DNA of 64,000 bases from Pyrrhosoma nymphula (GCA_963573305.1 OY754327.1:181606386-181670385), one strand, 5' to 3'; shown: positions 22,478 through 37,400, counted from the stretch's first letter. Notes: generated by a model from the letters alone, not told the origin. Program-made: numbers and translations.

Positions 22478-25400
22478 GTAAGTTGGTCATGAACCTGCTG
22501 TCCGAGTTATATGATTTTTATCGGGTGAAACATGACGCTCACTTGGTCAGGGATGGGCTCTCGTTGTTTACAAATTTTCGCTGATGTGGGTCCGTACTGT
22601 TAATTTTTACCTGGAAGTCGAGCATTATCCTTACTGCCCTACTGTAACTTGGTTTACCACTTTTCTGACCATATTTATTGATATCGTGAATAAATTTTGG
22701 CGTGTTGTCATTAAAAATGAAATGAATAACTAAACACAAACGCGAAATTAAGCGAGATGAAATCTTAGTGTACTATAATAATGGCAATTGACGCCATTAC
22801 TCATGTCATAAGGGAGTTTGTTTTGAAGAAAAGTTAATAGTCATTGAGGTGGTTCATTGATTCCAAATGCTCTGGCGCTGTATAGCTAAAGCTCCAGAAT
22901 GAGTATTTATTTCATTTGTAGTTCCGGGTTGTTGGAACATTTCCACAGTTTTATTAGGCTGTAATTTTAACTTGTTGAAGCATTCTAGGGCCACAGATTT
23001 GCCAAAACACTAAGTTACTGAGTGTTTACTTATCCTGTGAAGGCCTGACCAATAAATTTTAATAAATTGTATTGAATCACCTTTCAAGTTTCGTTGTGGA
23101 GTGGAACTGTAATTAGATTGGATTTTATTTTTTTAATCTTATGCAATGTATGTAATGTTGTGCAATATTTTTTGTTGGCTGTCATTCAGATTATTTATCT
23201 CCATTTTTTAAGAAAACCTTGTTTTATTATTGTATCAAAAAAGAAACTGATTAATTGAAGTCATAGTCGTGTCCTTACCGTATAATTATTCTATCATTCA
23301 ATTGTTTTGAGCCTGTTTTTTATTTCTGTTTTCATTAGCTTGCTGAGTATAAGATGCAGCCTAGTTACCTATCATTTTGTTTGAATAATTGATTTACTGT
23401 CTTTGCATGAGTGCAAATTTTCATGGTTAATTTCACCATTTTTGTGTATATGTAGCCTTGTACATATTTAGTTTCCCAAGAGCACATGTTTTCTGCTGTA
23501 CCTAAAATCTATAAATTGGAAAATTATGCCCATTTAGACTCCTATTGCTAAATACATACTCATAGCAATGACCATGGTAGTGTACGACAGTAAATCTTCT
23601 TATTCATATGTGCCATTTATTTTTATGCAAATGTGTGAAGAAGATTTGTGGCACATTACTGTTACATGATGCAAGGCTGGTACCCTTGGCTGCAGCTGTT
23701 ATTCCTCCTTGTAATTTTACCTGAGGTATCTTGCCCTTATGAGACCTAAGAAATAGGTCTGAAGTAGAAGTGGCGAGTAATGTGACTTTGTCAGGAGCTC
23801 CTGCATGAACATTAACTGGAAACCCCACCATCAGCAAGGTTAATGAATGACTTCAAACTCTGTGGTTTTGTTTGGTGTTTATAGTATGGAATTTAAGTAG
23901 CAAGTTCAAATCAATTTGTTGCTTTTCAAGATTTTTTCTGTCCAGTGTGGGGTCAGTATGTAAACTTGTGATTTGGTTGTTTGGATTGGCTGATATGAAT
24001 CCAAATATCAGTTGGTGCCATGGTCATGTGTAAACTTGTGGTTTGGTTGTTTGGATTAGCTGATATTAAGCCAAATGCGGCTTATTGGGCTTCCAGGGAC
24101 ACATGGGGCCTCCTGAAGCCTGTGGAAGGCAATGAACTCCAACCGGCATCTTTGAATAATATTTTTGTTGATGACTTCAAGCTGTTGAAATGAAGTTAAC
24201 TATCTTTATCTATTTTTGTGACTTCTTGTTTCTTGAGTACCTTATTTATGTGTTCTTCTGTGGAACAATTGGACTCTGAATTATGAGTATCATGTAAAAA
24301 ATTAGTTTCATTATTTGTTATTCCTTCCACTTGTAAATTACTATATCATTTGGAAGTGAATAATTGCTATAAACATATGAGAGATGTGAGTTAATAATCA
24401 TTGTAATAGGTGAACATCATAAGGCATTTAAACTTTTAAAATATGTACATCAACACCAAAATATCATATTTAGAGTGCCCAATTATGTTTTTCATGGTAC
24501 CTTAATCAATAGCCTTTGTCAGCCAGATAAGATAGGCCTTCAGAGACTTCATAGTTGTAGTTTAAATAGAAAAATTAGAAAACCTGTTCGACTCCACTTG
24601 GAAATTAAATGCCATATTTAATAGTGGGATTCAAACTTGTCCTAATTGATGTCTATGATATAGTTATTCATTTTTAGGAGTCACTTGAAATAAATTCTTT
24701 ATTTTAATACTGAATTGGAAACAACTGTGTGGAAATTATGCATGTTTACATATCACACATTCAATGCATGTGTGATATGGAATGAATTTCTTCCATGTGG
24801 AACCAGCTAAATATTATCCATTTAAATAACCAGCCGCTGTTCCAGGACGGCACCCGCGTTGAAAGTGTTATGCTATAGCACTTGGAAGTCCATACGATAT
24901 ATAGTTAAGTGTTCAGTGGCTTAACTTTGCTGAACTTTGGTTTTGCAAGTCTTGGTAAGTTGTACATCGCACATATGAGGAGAGAAACATTACAAGCCTT
25001 TGAATCTTGGGAGTGTCAGTCTGGGTGTTTGACTCCTTGACCATGCACTTTGAGACGGTAGGGCCCCTGGTTCTCCCATCTATAATGCCCACGTCAAGTA
25101 ACTGATTGTCTGATGGGACCCAAACTCTCAGTTAACATTGAGTTAACAAACGCACTACATCATCTTGCTGTTCATGTTAACTGGAAATTATAAAACCAGG
25201 CCTATGTGTGTTCTCCTCCAGCTTTGGTTTTTGTTCTAACTGGAGATATGTTATGGCTATTTTAAACCATTGCAAGAAGCAAGGATGCTAGCCCATAGGG
25301 TGCATAGGGGGATTGTGGCTGCTTAGGAGCACTGAGTTCCAGCCCTCATTGCCCCTAAGTAGACATTATATAAAGGAGAATTTTGCCTAAATTTGGTGGT

Positions 25401-28400
25401 TGTCTAAGGGTATTGCTTTGTTTGTAAACCTTTCTAATCTCAACATTATGAAAAAGTAGGATGAACTCCTGTACCTGTCATGCTTTTATAAAAAAGTGTC
25501 AAGTGGTGGGGGGTGACATAAGTAAACTATGTGAAGTATCTCACAGCATTTTATCTGCATTTTTATTTTTGTGTATTACAGCTGTCTGATATGTAAAATT
25601 TTCTGTCACCCAATCACCAGTGTCAAGAATCTCTTTATGGATTATTCAAAATAATAGTAATAGTGAAAAGAGGAATTTAGTCCACTTTCCTCCCCAAATA
25701 ACTTCTTAAGCCTGATAAAATCACATTTGTATTTAAGACAAGTTTTGGGAATGTTCAATTGTCCATACCTTGACTGAATTTTTTCCTTTTTAATGAAGGC
25801 TATTGCGTTGAAGTAAGTTTGATTAAATCATTTCATTATACATACTCAAATAATTCTCTGGAAGTAGTATATACCTCTTGCGGGTGTTTTTATCTTCATC
25901 TACTCCTATACTGCCCCATAAGCAACTAAGGGTGTGAGGGGTGTTAGTCTATCAGCCATAAGAATGGGAGAAGGAAAGGGACAGGATTATGTGAGTGAAG
26001 GTTTCTTATATTCCAGGGCTTGCTCTGCTATTTTTTATGGCTCTTCAGAATAAATATATCAAATGTGATTCTAAAATTAATTCTCTGAAAAAAATATAGC
26101 CTGATTGTATTAAAATGTTTTGTGAGAAATATATACTAGTTAGGCATTGAATTTTAGCTGCTAATCATCAGTTAAATAGTTTAAAAAGTATGTAGGAACA
26201 ATGTTGATGAGAACCAGTAAAACATTTTCTTCACCTATGTGCAGGGCCGTATTTACCACATAGTGTACCCAGCGGCTGCCGGGGGCCTAGCAAGAGTCAC
26301 GAGGACTACTACTTGGAATACTACTTCTGTTCAAAATTTTAAAAATGTAAATATAGTTTTAGAAACCTGGTTCCTACTGGCAGAGTATTAATAGTGATAG
26401 CTATTTGAACTCATTATGTATTGTCTTTATAAGCTAGGAAAAGTCTTATGTCAAGCTGCCAGGTTGCAAGACTATAACATTGGGGGCCTCATTCTAGATT
26501 CTGCCGGGGGCCTCAAGAGGTCATAAATACGTCCCTGCCTATGTGCTAATGATTTACTATGTTGTCAGGGGATAACTCAGTGAATTGCTACTTAGAATTT
26601 TTGTCAGAGTACTTTTTGTAGTCCTCAACAGATGGTGTGGCATGGATCTCTTACTCTATCGTGTGCTACTGAAGGTTTCTTATCTTTTAAGTGCCTAATA
26701 TAAATTTTTTTGGCCTAGCTTGGAAAATTTTTGCATCAAGAATATTTTCCAATTCTGGTCAATGAAGTAGAAATAATGTAGTATGTCAGTGTGTGCACTA
26801 ATTGCCGTATACATATTTTAAAGCCATTCCTATATCAGAATGTCATTCATACAAAAGGCTTTTTATACTCTAATTTATAATCTTTAAGAATAAGTAATCT
26901 ATATCTGCCTTTTTCTTTTAGATTTTCTAGTATGCTTGCATAATTATATGTCATGTATACTCCTGTGATAGTCATTCCTCTTGATTTGTTCATATATATT
27001 TTGTTTGTAATGTAGAATTCACCATAATAGCTAAATGATTTTTCTTCCCACTTGTGTCATTTTGTGGTTCTTTGACTTGATATTATGATGTAAAAATATT
27101 GAAAATATATATTTCCCTGCTGAAACCATTCACATCTGATTAGTAAAGAAAGCCATTTTCTATTTGTTAATTGCTTGCATTTTAAAATATTTTGAAATGT
27201 TATATTGGCATTGTGCTCTTGGTTACTCAGCAACTTCTTTGGAAAGTGCTTTTGTGCTGCTTATAATGTTTCTGGTATTTTATGCAACAAAAGGAAATTC
27301 TTTAGCTACATCCAATGAAGGTACATACTTATGAAAGTGTTATTTGTTTGATTACATGTTTTTATTTAACTTGACATCTTTGTTTGCTTGAGTCAAATCT
27401 TGTAATACATTTTTCACCCACTTCCATCAAGGCTATTTTCTTGAAACTTTTCCCACATGTGTATTTTGGGTGATAATACAATATTTTCTTGGTTTAAAAA
27501 ACTAACACAAAATTTAAATATTAAATTAAGGCAAAAACAATTGATTCCAATCTTTTTAATCAAAAATTTAACTGCAAACTTTTCAATAATATATCTATTG
27601 GATAACTATAATAGTTGAATGAAAACTTAATGCAAAATTATTAAAAACTAAAAAAAAAAAGAAAATTAATCAGTAAAACGTAAAAAACATGGTTTTATAT
27701 TTAAAAATTACTAAAAAGTAGAAAATAATTTTTAAGCTGTTGCAACTGGCCTGCAACAGGCAGAATGTGATTATTTGTGACAGAAAATAAAACCGTGAGG
27801 GTGCAACCAACATTTGTGATGCAAAAAACTTTGCACCGGAAACCCCCAAGGACTTGTGATGCTAAAGAATTTTCAGCAAATTGCCTTAAAGGTTGAGGTT
27901 TGCTTGCCAGAAATTCTTGGTCCTGCACAATTTGGAATACTTGAGACTTTTCACCACTTTACCTATATAGTAATGGTAAAGTCTTTGTATCACAAATGTT
28001 GGTTGTGCCCCAATGTTTTTATTTTTAGCTACAAATAATTACATTCTACTACTCAAAAATTATTTTCTACTTTTTAGTACATTTATTTAATAAAACCATG
28101 TTTTTTTTAAGTTTTTTTTTCTCTTTGTAAGATGTATGGGCATGCATAAATTTTGGATTTCTGAAACCATACAGGTTTCAAACCATTGCAACTGTATGCA
28201 AGTACATAATTATGGTATGGGCCAAGTGGTACCTTTCTCTCTATTTCTTTTGAACGTGAGTTTTTGAAAAGTTTTATTTTTTGATATGTTTTTCTGTGTA
28301 CAAAACTGATGTGATGCTTTGTTGAATGGAGTTTTCTGGGCATATTTAAGTATGACATACTAGTAATGTAGAATTTATGCTAATCTACTCTGATTGAAGT

Positions 28401-31400
28401 TGCGTGATATTAAAAGGAAAGTGTTCACAAGGTCTTGTAATTGACACCAAACTTAGACTGTCTAACTACTGTTGGCTAAATCAACCTCATACATAAGTTG
28501 TTTTGGGTTGGAAATTATCAGGATTATATCATTTGGATGTCAGAAGAATTGAAATAGTTTACATCACACTGCTCTCTATCTTTCAAGGTTCTTTCAGTAT
28601 TATCAGTGTTACAATTGTTGATTTTATGAGTTGGTTTTGTGCCACCGCTCATCCGTATGAAGGATACTCTTGCAAAACTTAACTCACCATAGGTATATGC
28701 TGTGATTTTAATCCAATACAGATGGCTAAGTGGTATGATCTGTGACATATTATGTTGGTTAATACATGTTTTACAAGGAATTATATTATGTCATTACTCA
28801 CAGAATAAGTATTTCATTGTCTTTTTAATGCAACTGTTTTGTGTGCTTTCTTCATTATTTTCATCCCGTACTTTTGGAAATTCATTCTTTGAGGTCTGGA
28901 TTGTATATAAGTTAAAAAGGTATGTGTTGCTTGTTATAAAATATAGATGCGAGCACATGTATATTTAATGATCAAATTGAAAAAGTAGAACATTAAATTC
29001 TTTTTAGAATATCATTGCTCAATTATTGGTTTACTTTCAGGGGGTGGTTTGTATGTGGAGCAGCAGGGGCCCTACTCACGAGGGGCCACATCTCTTGACT
29101 ATCAACATTACCCTCCATCGCCCCAGAATCATCTTGTTCCTACCCAGCAGCAACCTCGGAACTACGAGTGTGCCACACTCCACCATTCCATTGACCACCA
29201 TGCTGGTGCTGATGCCCTGCATCAGCAGCAAAATCAGCCAGTTCCGTCATCAACTACTTGCCTTGAAATGAATTACGGGGGGCCACAACAGCATAGGGGA
29301 GTGCAGCCGCAGAGGCCGAATCCCCGCCAGCAGCAAGCGCATGGTCAACTACAGGCTCAGTCATCGCCCTCGGTCTATCCTGCTCCAACCAGTCACTATG
29401 GCTCTCCCGTCCACGCCCACCTTGGTACATACTTAAAATTTTCTTCTTTTTTGTCCTATGTGTGTATCACTGTGCATTCTATTATGGGCATCATTGTGAT
29501 GAGCTACCTTATTGTAGTTCTTATTAGACAATCAGCATCACCTAGTTATCATTCTTTTCATTGAGTAATTTCTTTAGCTTATAGTCACAAGAGTTATTTA
29601 CAGTATTGAAAATGATTTTTATGTGATGAATCTAAAAACAATTGGTAATGATAATTATGATCATTTATGTTTAGCCTTGATCAGTTTTTACTTATTTAAA
29701 TAGTTGCCAGTATTTTAATTTGTGGAGGCATTGTGTATTTTATAAGCTGTTAGTCTAATCAGATTGCTCTGGTGTTATTTGTGCTTTTTCTATGTCATTT
29801 ATTAACACGGTGTGGTCCACTCTTATATCAATATGTATTTTCGTCACCAGTGCTAGAAGGCCAAATGTGTGTTAGTGTGTGTTCCAGTTATCATGTTTTT
29901 GTTACTATTCATGGACCTATCTGCAACTAGTTTTGATCGCCTCTGTTTACCATATCATTTCATATCTTATTTTAGAAGCGTTAAAATAATTTCTGCAAAA
30001 ATTTAATCAACATACAGTTGTGTATTATTCAATGCACGTCCGGACAGTGAAACTTCAGAAACCCAGTTTTTGAAGTTTCACTGTCAAATGTGTTAATTGC
30101 TTGGAGATTATTCATGTACAAACTTCATTTGGTGCTGGGTTAATGCCAAAGGTAACCAGCCAATGAATTCACATTTTCTTTCTTAATACTAACTGTCTGG
30201 ATTTGATAGGTTGCCATTTCATCAAATATGATCCCTGCTTGTTATGCTGTGGTGAACTGTCCAATCTGCTGTTTTATCCTTAGTTACCTAATTTCATGAT
30301 CTCAGTTCATTTTCTCTAGATACATAATTAAGATCAATTTTTCATCTGCTAATTTGAAAAAGTGCCATTTTTCTGCATTGATTGGTTGCATCACCTGGTT
30401 TTTTCGAAGTCGAAGTTTATACTCAATCAAGAATGGATATTGTAGCATTAAAATGAATTGTTTATCACATTCAGTGCTCTGTACCATTTTGGATATGCTC
30501 GGAAAGGTGGTGTGCCTAGTAGATGGGATATATTCTAAAATGGCCGCAAACTGGTCATAATGTGAGACAAGAATATTGCAAAAAGGAAACTTCATCTCTG
30601 GGAAGGGTTGCAAAGTCTTGTCTTCAGAACTGAAATAATTTAAATTAGCTTATCATTCATTTTTTATCATAATATCCACCTCATAGATTCATGTATCTTC
30701 TATGAGGACTTCGATTAAACTGATAATACAGAATGAGATGGATTCTGTGGAAACCTTTGCATTAGTGACTTTTAAAGTGTTGATGTTTACTTCATTCTCA
30801 GTGATGCAATTTCTATGAATTAGTCACTCCATGAAACCGTTCCTGTTCACTATTTTCAATTGGTCCTATGTATTTAAAATGAGGAGTCAGCTTTTGGTTT
30901 CATAGTCTAATTCCAGTGAAGTATTTTTCTGTTTTTCCTCCTCTCATTCCTATTTCCTCTCTACCCAAAATGACTTCATTTATACAGGCAGTCCCCGAGT
31001 TACGTAAGCCTCGACTTACGTAAATCCGTACTTACGTAAGTGGCAACCTTACCCAAAAAAGATGGGAATTACGAAAGTTACGGAATTGGAAGGATGGTTG
31101 CCTACTTTTCCAGGAGCGCATGTGTCGTAATGTTAGTAAGAGCTGGCCTTCCCGTATTTTTTCCAAATCGACCGTGTTCGCGCCCGTGGCCGTGATGTCC
31201 CCAGACAAGTAAAGGATCCCACAAGGATAAAATAAAAAGAATGGAGGCTGGCCTTTAACGGGACACAAAATAAAACTGAGGAAATACAGATAATAATTGA
31301 AACAGAAAATTAATAATAAAGAAGGGAAGGAAAATGCCGGGCGTAAGCTTCGCGTACCTTGAATCGCCGACGTCTCCGGAGGTCTTCAATTCTCATTCAC

Positions 31401-34400
31401 ACTCGCACACCAATCACACACACGTCATGCCTGCAGGCCACTTATCTTGTCCTGCCTGAACTCCACACTGGTTCTCTTCTCCCAGTCAGTAGTCCCGTCT
31501 GCCTCACTCCGGCCAGTGCCCTCAGTGGGAAAAATCATCATTACATGACAAAAGGCACGCGAACACTCGCCACGGCAAGAGAGAAGGAATTTCAAAGAAG
31601 CAAAAAGGTGGCCAGTCCTCGTGCGAACAGACCTTTGAGGCCACGGACTCAGTTAAGGAGTAATTTTCGACTCCTTTTTTTCGACTTCCGTAAATTTCGA
31701 CTTACGCTGCTAGTGTCGGAACGCATCTATTACGTAACTCGGGGACTGCCTGTATTAAAAACATCTTGGTAACGATGGGACATCATCAAGGCCAGTCATG
31801 GATTTGACCAAGGATTGCATTATTACCAAGTGATTATTTATTATTCAACCTGATTTATGGATGGTTGTCATTATTATATTTTTTGTCAGTAATTTAGCTT
31901 TTAGAGACATAATATCCTGCATAAACTTTGGAGTGAATTGGGAAGTAATATTCATGATGCATGTGTTCAATGATATATTGATTCATAATTTTACTAACCT
32001 ATTGAGGGCTAAACTAAATCTGCTTTGTAAGGACTTAAGTCTCGCCAGCAGATATTTGGAGAGTTTCCCATGAAATACTGCATTTGTAGGTCATGAATGT
32101 TATCAACATGGGTAGGGGATCCAAAATCTTCACCAAGAATCACAAGAGAGGTTACTGACCCTTAGGCAGAGAAGGAAGTGTTCAAGAGTTAATCATTGAT
32201 AAATAACAATTTTTTGTCTGGAAAGAGAGAGATTAATGCATTTTCCACCCTGCATTGAGTTTGTAGCATGTTCTTGATGAAATGGATTTTTCATGTAGAT
32301 CAATGCAGTGGAGGGGAATATAGTAGAGAAAAATGTATTGAATGGCTTCTAAATTGTTTGATTTTTTATCAGCATAGTCCTGGTCATAGGTGTATCTAGA
32401 AGCACCCTCCCCCCCTTCATGAGTCAACTTTTGTGGTATGGAATATCCCCCATGTAAAACATGCATCCGGGCATTTTGAAAAATATGCATCTTAAAATTA
32501 TGTTTTGAAGGTGTTCTATTATGTTATGGAAGGTGATCTATAGGTGTACTATTACAGGGTGGCAATTGTCAGGGAAAACCTGGAATTGTTAGGGAATTTA
32601 GAATTTCTGGGGAGAAACTGGGATAGGAAAATATCATTATTTTTTTACCATTACGTTTCTTGGCCAGCCTTTCCCACCCTTTATTTGACCAAAACATTTC
32701 ACCAACAAAAACTAATGTCCGTCGCTGACGTGCATGCAATAAGTCCCATCAATTCGTGGAACATTCAGTTGTAAATCATATTAGTTGTGAATCAGACGTA
32801 AAATGTATCCCTTTTGCATATCCATATTGCGATATTTTCCTAATAGTGTTAAAATTCATGATCACAATGTATTATGCTCATCATAAGGAATCCGAGGCTA
32901 TGTTGTTCGGAAAATTTTACCTCACATTTTTTTACTTCTGAGACTCGGGTCAAGAGATAGCTGGAGCACACTAGCTCGTAGTAAATACATGTTTGCTGTT
33001 CTAAAAATATGAGATGATGCTTATAAAAATGGTAATACAAGTACAATCTCACGTGTAAACAAAATCTTACGCAAGATCATCTTCGATGCCCATACCCCCC
33101 TTTTTGAGACAGTAAGAAGAGCCCTCCTCCCCTCCCCACCTTTCACGCTCAACATAATTCTTAAATGGCCCCCTTAGCTCCCTCTTGAAGCAATTTAGTC
33201 TGGTCACAAACCACCTTATATATGATATTCCTGAATATGATGCTGCCGTAGCTAATTGCCTCCTGTCTTCGAGTGGTGCATTTACGTTTTGTTTGTTTAT
33301 CCAAATGTCTTTACATTTTTTGGTTCCCTTCTGCAATCAAAGGGTTATAACCTTGTTAATCAAATTGTTATTCACTTTTGAAGGTCACTCGTGCCATCCG
33401 AATTTGATCCAGTCCAACGACTTCGCTTTGGTTTGTACTTTTTGCACACCTTAGTGATACCTGTGCTGGAATCTGCCAGTAAATTGGCCATTACCTTTCC
33501 CTTTGATGCCATTTCAGTAATCCTCAACTTCCCAGAACTACCACGACGGGCTACCTCTTCCTTGAAGAATTAGACATTGCCAATTTGTAATTTTACCGAA
33601 GGAAACATACACGGCCATGGAAATACGATACACGGCCGCGGAAGCAATATAAGCTTGCTCGCATGGGTCGCCCCAACTCTCGCAAAGGGACATTCAAGTA
33701 TCATATTATTCAAGGGGTAATATCAGTAAGACGGTTATGGGGGTGGGGGGTTGGGATCATCTTCCATTGTCTTATGTAGGGGGGTGGGCAGAGGGTCTGG
33801 AACCAATTTACGTTCGACCTTTGTACGTCTTGAAACATTATATCGTATCCGAATTAAATTTAACAGTGACATGGAGCATCGGCTTGTAAAATGCGTGTTT
33901 TCACCGTATTCTCATTGCTGCACCAATGCTCCTATTCTGTCACCTGACTGGCAAGCTAAATTACTCATGCTCAATGCTCAATGAATGTGGTACTCCAATA
34001 CTGCATAATTATACGATACCGATTTGCTCAGAGCTGAACGAAGGCTTCTATGAATAGATACAAATATGTAATGTCTTACGTCAGACTGATAGGGAGGTGG
34101 GCATTTGGAAAATCTTACATTTTGGTCAAAAATAAACTTGGTTATATTCCACACAAATTTATTAAAAACACGACCGGTTTCGACCTTTTCAGGTCATTCT
34201 CAAGAGTTAATTTGTTTTTAATAAATTTGTGTGGAATATAACCAAGTTTATTTTTGACCAAGATGTATTCATTCCACGAAGTGAACTCGCAGACCATTGA
34301 TTTTAAATCTTACATTGTCTTGCATAGGGGGAGGGGGGTGTCAAAAATGGCATAAATCGTCTTATGTAATACTTCAATGGCCCCCAATGGTTCAGGGGTT

Positions 34401-37400
34401 ATATGCGTAATTCAATAACCTGCTATAGGAAAACCTTGTGTGTAGGGGAAATATTGCAATTTTGTAGACAATATTGCCTGCGGCATGGTGAAGCAGTTGT
34501 AGGGGGGATAGGGGGAGCGGGGTGAACAGATAGAAGACGGGGGAGCAGTGCTATTTGGATGAGAGTTTAACTTACGAAGTTTAAATATGCTTTTTCATTA
34601 GGATGTACTTTTAGCTTGAAATGTATTGATTTCAGCTTTTAACATTTTCTGAGTTTTGATGAAAATTTAATTCAGCGAAAATAAAATATTTCAATAATAG
34701 GTGACCTTTTGGCGATCAGTCAGGGAAATTGGTAAATCTATCAGGGAAAAGTAAGGGAATAAAAAAATTGGATATCAGTGGCCACCCTGTATTAGCATGT
34801 GTTGAACACATTATTTTTAAATTTTTTTAAATAATTTACATTGTTGTTACAATATTTTTTACAACCCCCAAACCCCTCCCCCCCTGGTCCTGGTCATCTT
34901 TTTTAGAATTTTATTGGAAAGGGTGGAAGAAATTTAAATGTTTTTGGCAGTACTTAAACAATGCCTGACTCTTCACCATCTCTATTTACCAATTCAGTTC
35001 ATCTCAAATCCAAGTTCAGCTTTTCTTAATTTAAAGATGTCTCGTTTTAAACGAGTTATTGAAACCTAAAAATGGGCATTTCAGTCTACGAGGCTTTACA
35101 AGAGTCATAAAATATCAAAGCCTCAGTTAATAAGAAAGTGTAGTGTTCTTATTTTGTTTTCACAGTACCCCATTTTACGTAGCCGTTTCATGTGTGGTGG
35201 AAAGCTTATTTGATTTTAATATGAATGCTCTTTAGCCTCACGTGCATATTGGCACTTCCTGGATTTTTATTCAGAATTACTAAAAGTGATTTTAAGTTGC
35301 CGCTTGTGTAATTGTTGCAGGTTTATTGCTGTGTTTGACATTCATTGACTTTTTACTCATGACATTTCAGCTTCAGACATCTATGTTAATATCTTACATT
35401 AAACAAGTATATACAACCTGGACCTGGATTTTTCTCTTTACTGGCCAGGCTGCTTTGTTTAAGCAGTTTATTGAGACTTGCAGCATGTAGTCTTTCTCTT
35501 CTGAAATCATTGGTGAAACTTTTATTGTGAGGAAACTCACAGTATATTTTTTATTGTTCATGTTTTGAAATTCAGTGTGTGAAGTTCCTAGTGTTTCACA
35601 AAATCTTTTGCCATTTTTATTTGGAAAACAAAAAAAACACCTACCTGCATTATGCATTACTTCCATAGGGGACATTGATATGCCTCCCGGTGTCATATTT
35701 TTGGGCCAACTTGGTGGCAGTAATTAGTGAATTGTCATTTTTATGTTCTCTGACTTGTCCATTGTGATGTGTTTCAAATTCTGTGACTAATTTGTATTGT
35801 TTTCCTAACAACTGTTGCTTGTGGTGATGCATGTAATTGCCATTGGACAGCCCCTAGTTGTCATTAGCTTGATCACACCTATTCTTATGTCCATAATACA
35901 CCCTATTCTCCTTGCCTGTGGCTGCAGGTGTGCACACCTTCCCTGGTAGCCAGCAGCAGTGGAGCGACTACAGCGCCACGCAGTCTCGCATGATCTCCTC
36001 ACCCAACAGCCCATCTCCTGCACATACACCAACTCCCCCAATAGCATCATCTGGCCTCCCTCACTCATCCCCACCCCCATCACAACCTGTTCACTCCCCT
36101 CCCCTACTGCCGCCTCACTCTCGTACCCCCACTCCAACATCTGCCATCCCTTCCCCCACACCCACAATGTCTGGCCAATATCCTGCCCATCAGCACCATT
36201 CCCTGGGGCCAGGGGGATCTTCTCAGGGTCATTCCCTGTCTTGGGGGCATGCCAATGTTGCAAACCAACCTCAGGGTAAGTTGGTCCTCAAATGTGGAGT
36301 TACTTCTGCCAACATTTTGTCATCAGATGAAATGTGACTTACCTTACAATTTTGAGGGAGAGTGACATCACTGTTTGCATGTAATGGATTTTGTGTGTAA
36401 AAGTTTCTCAAGTATGTTAGACATTCATTTGAATCTTCCCTGTCCAGTATCTCCCGCTTAGAGCAATGATACAGCATGTATATGATTTGTTAGTTGTCAT
36501 CAGAGTGAGATAAATGTTTGTGGGGGCAGGAACTCTGTCTGTAATTTATGGTCTGATGTGTGTGTTTCTGAGATCTTGATGTAGAAGCTTAATTATTCTA
36601 TACTTATGCCTATTCTCTTGGTATTAGTGGGGACCTTCGTAAGATTTCCAATTATTTTAGCCTTCAATTTGTTACATTGATGAATAGCATATTGAAGTAT
36701 GCCAAGCTTCGGAAAAATTTTTCACCACTATGGTATATCATTCTCTAAAATGTTTGTTATTAATTATTGTAATGTGGTATTTATTTTCAATTTTTCTTTG
36801 TTGAGTTTGATTGTGTAACAATGCTATACCTTATGAACACATAAATGATAGTTTCATTTGTGAGAGGAAGATCTAACTTTGTTTTTAGCACTCTTATTAG
36901 TCTTTTCCATTTGGCTGGATTGGATATGTCATCTTCTGTTAATAGCTTCTTTTGGCAATTTTTTCCATGCAGCCTTAGGCTTACATCAAAGTGGACGGCA
37001 GCCTTCAAACAGCATATCACCCCAGCCTCACAACTTTTATGCCCCACCAATGTCCTCTTCTCCAAGAGGAACTCAGCCACTGTCGTGTGTCACCGGAAGC
37101 ACCCCACCACCCACAGTCCATTCACCCCCAACCACAAGTGTCCGATCGAATCCCCAGTGGGTGGGGGCTGTCGCAGCACATGGTGGTGGACCTGGTGGAG
37201 GAGATGGGGGTCGAATGTCTGCTTCGAAAGTTCATTCTGGTCCAGGGGGCCCAGGCAATCCGTTAGCCAGCCTCCAGCTTCTTGTTGACCAGGACATGAA
37301 CCGAGGTGGAGGAGGGGGCAGTGGTGGGGGAGTGCCCTCAGGTTCCCCTTATCGAGGTGCCATGCCTCCCAATGCACACTCAGCTTCCCCATCTTCTATT

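Noticed and set aside
31359..31772. 137-codon plus-strand frame
   Set aside because: It lies within the pogo-like MITE and runs through its right inverted end. The peptide has no transposase motif.
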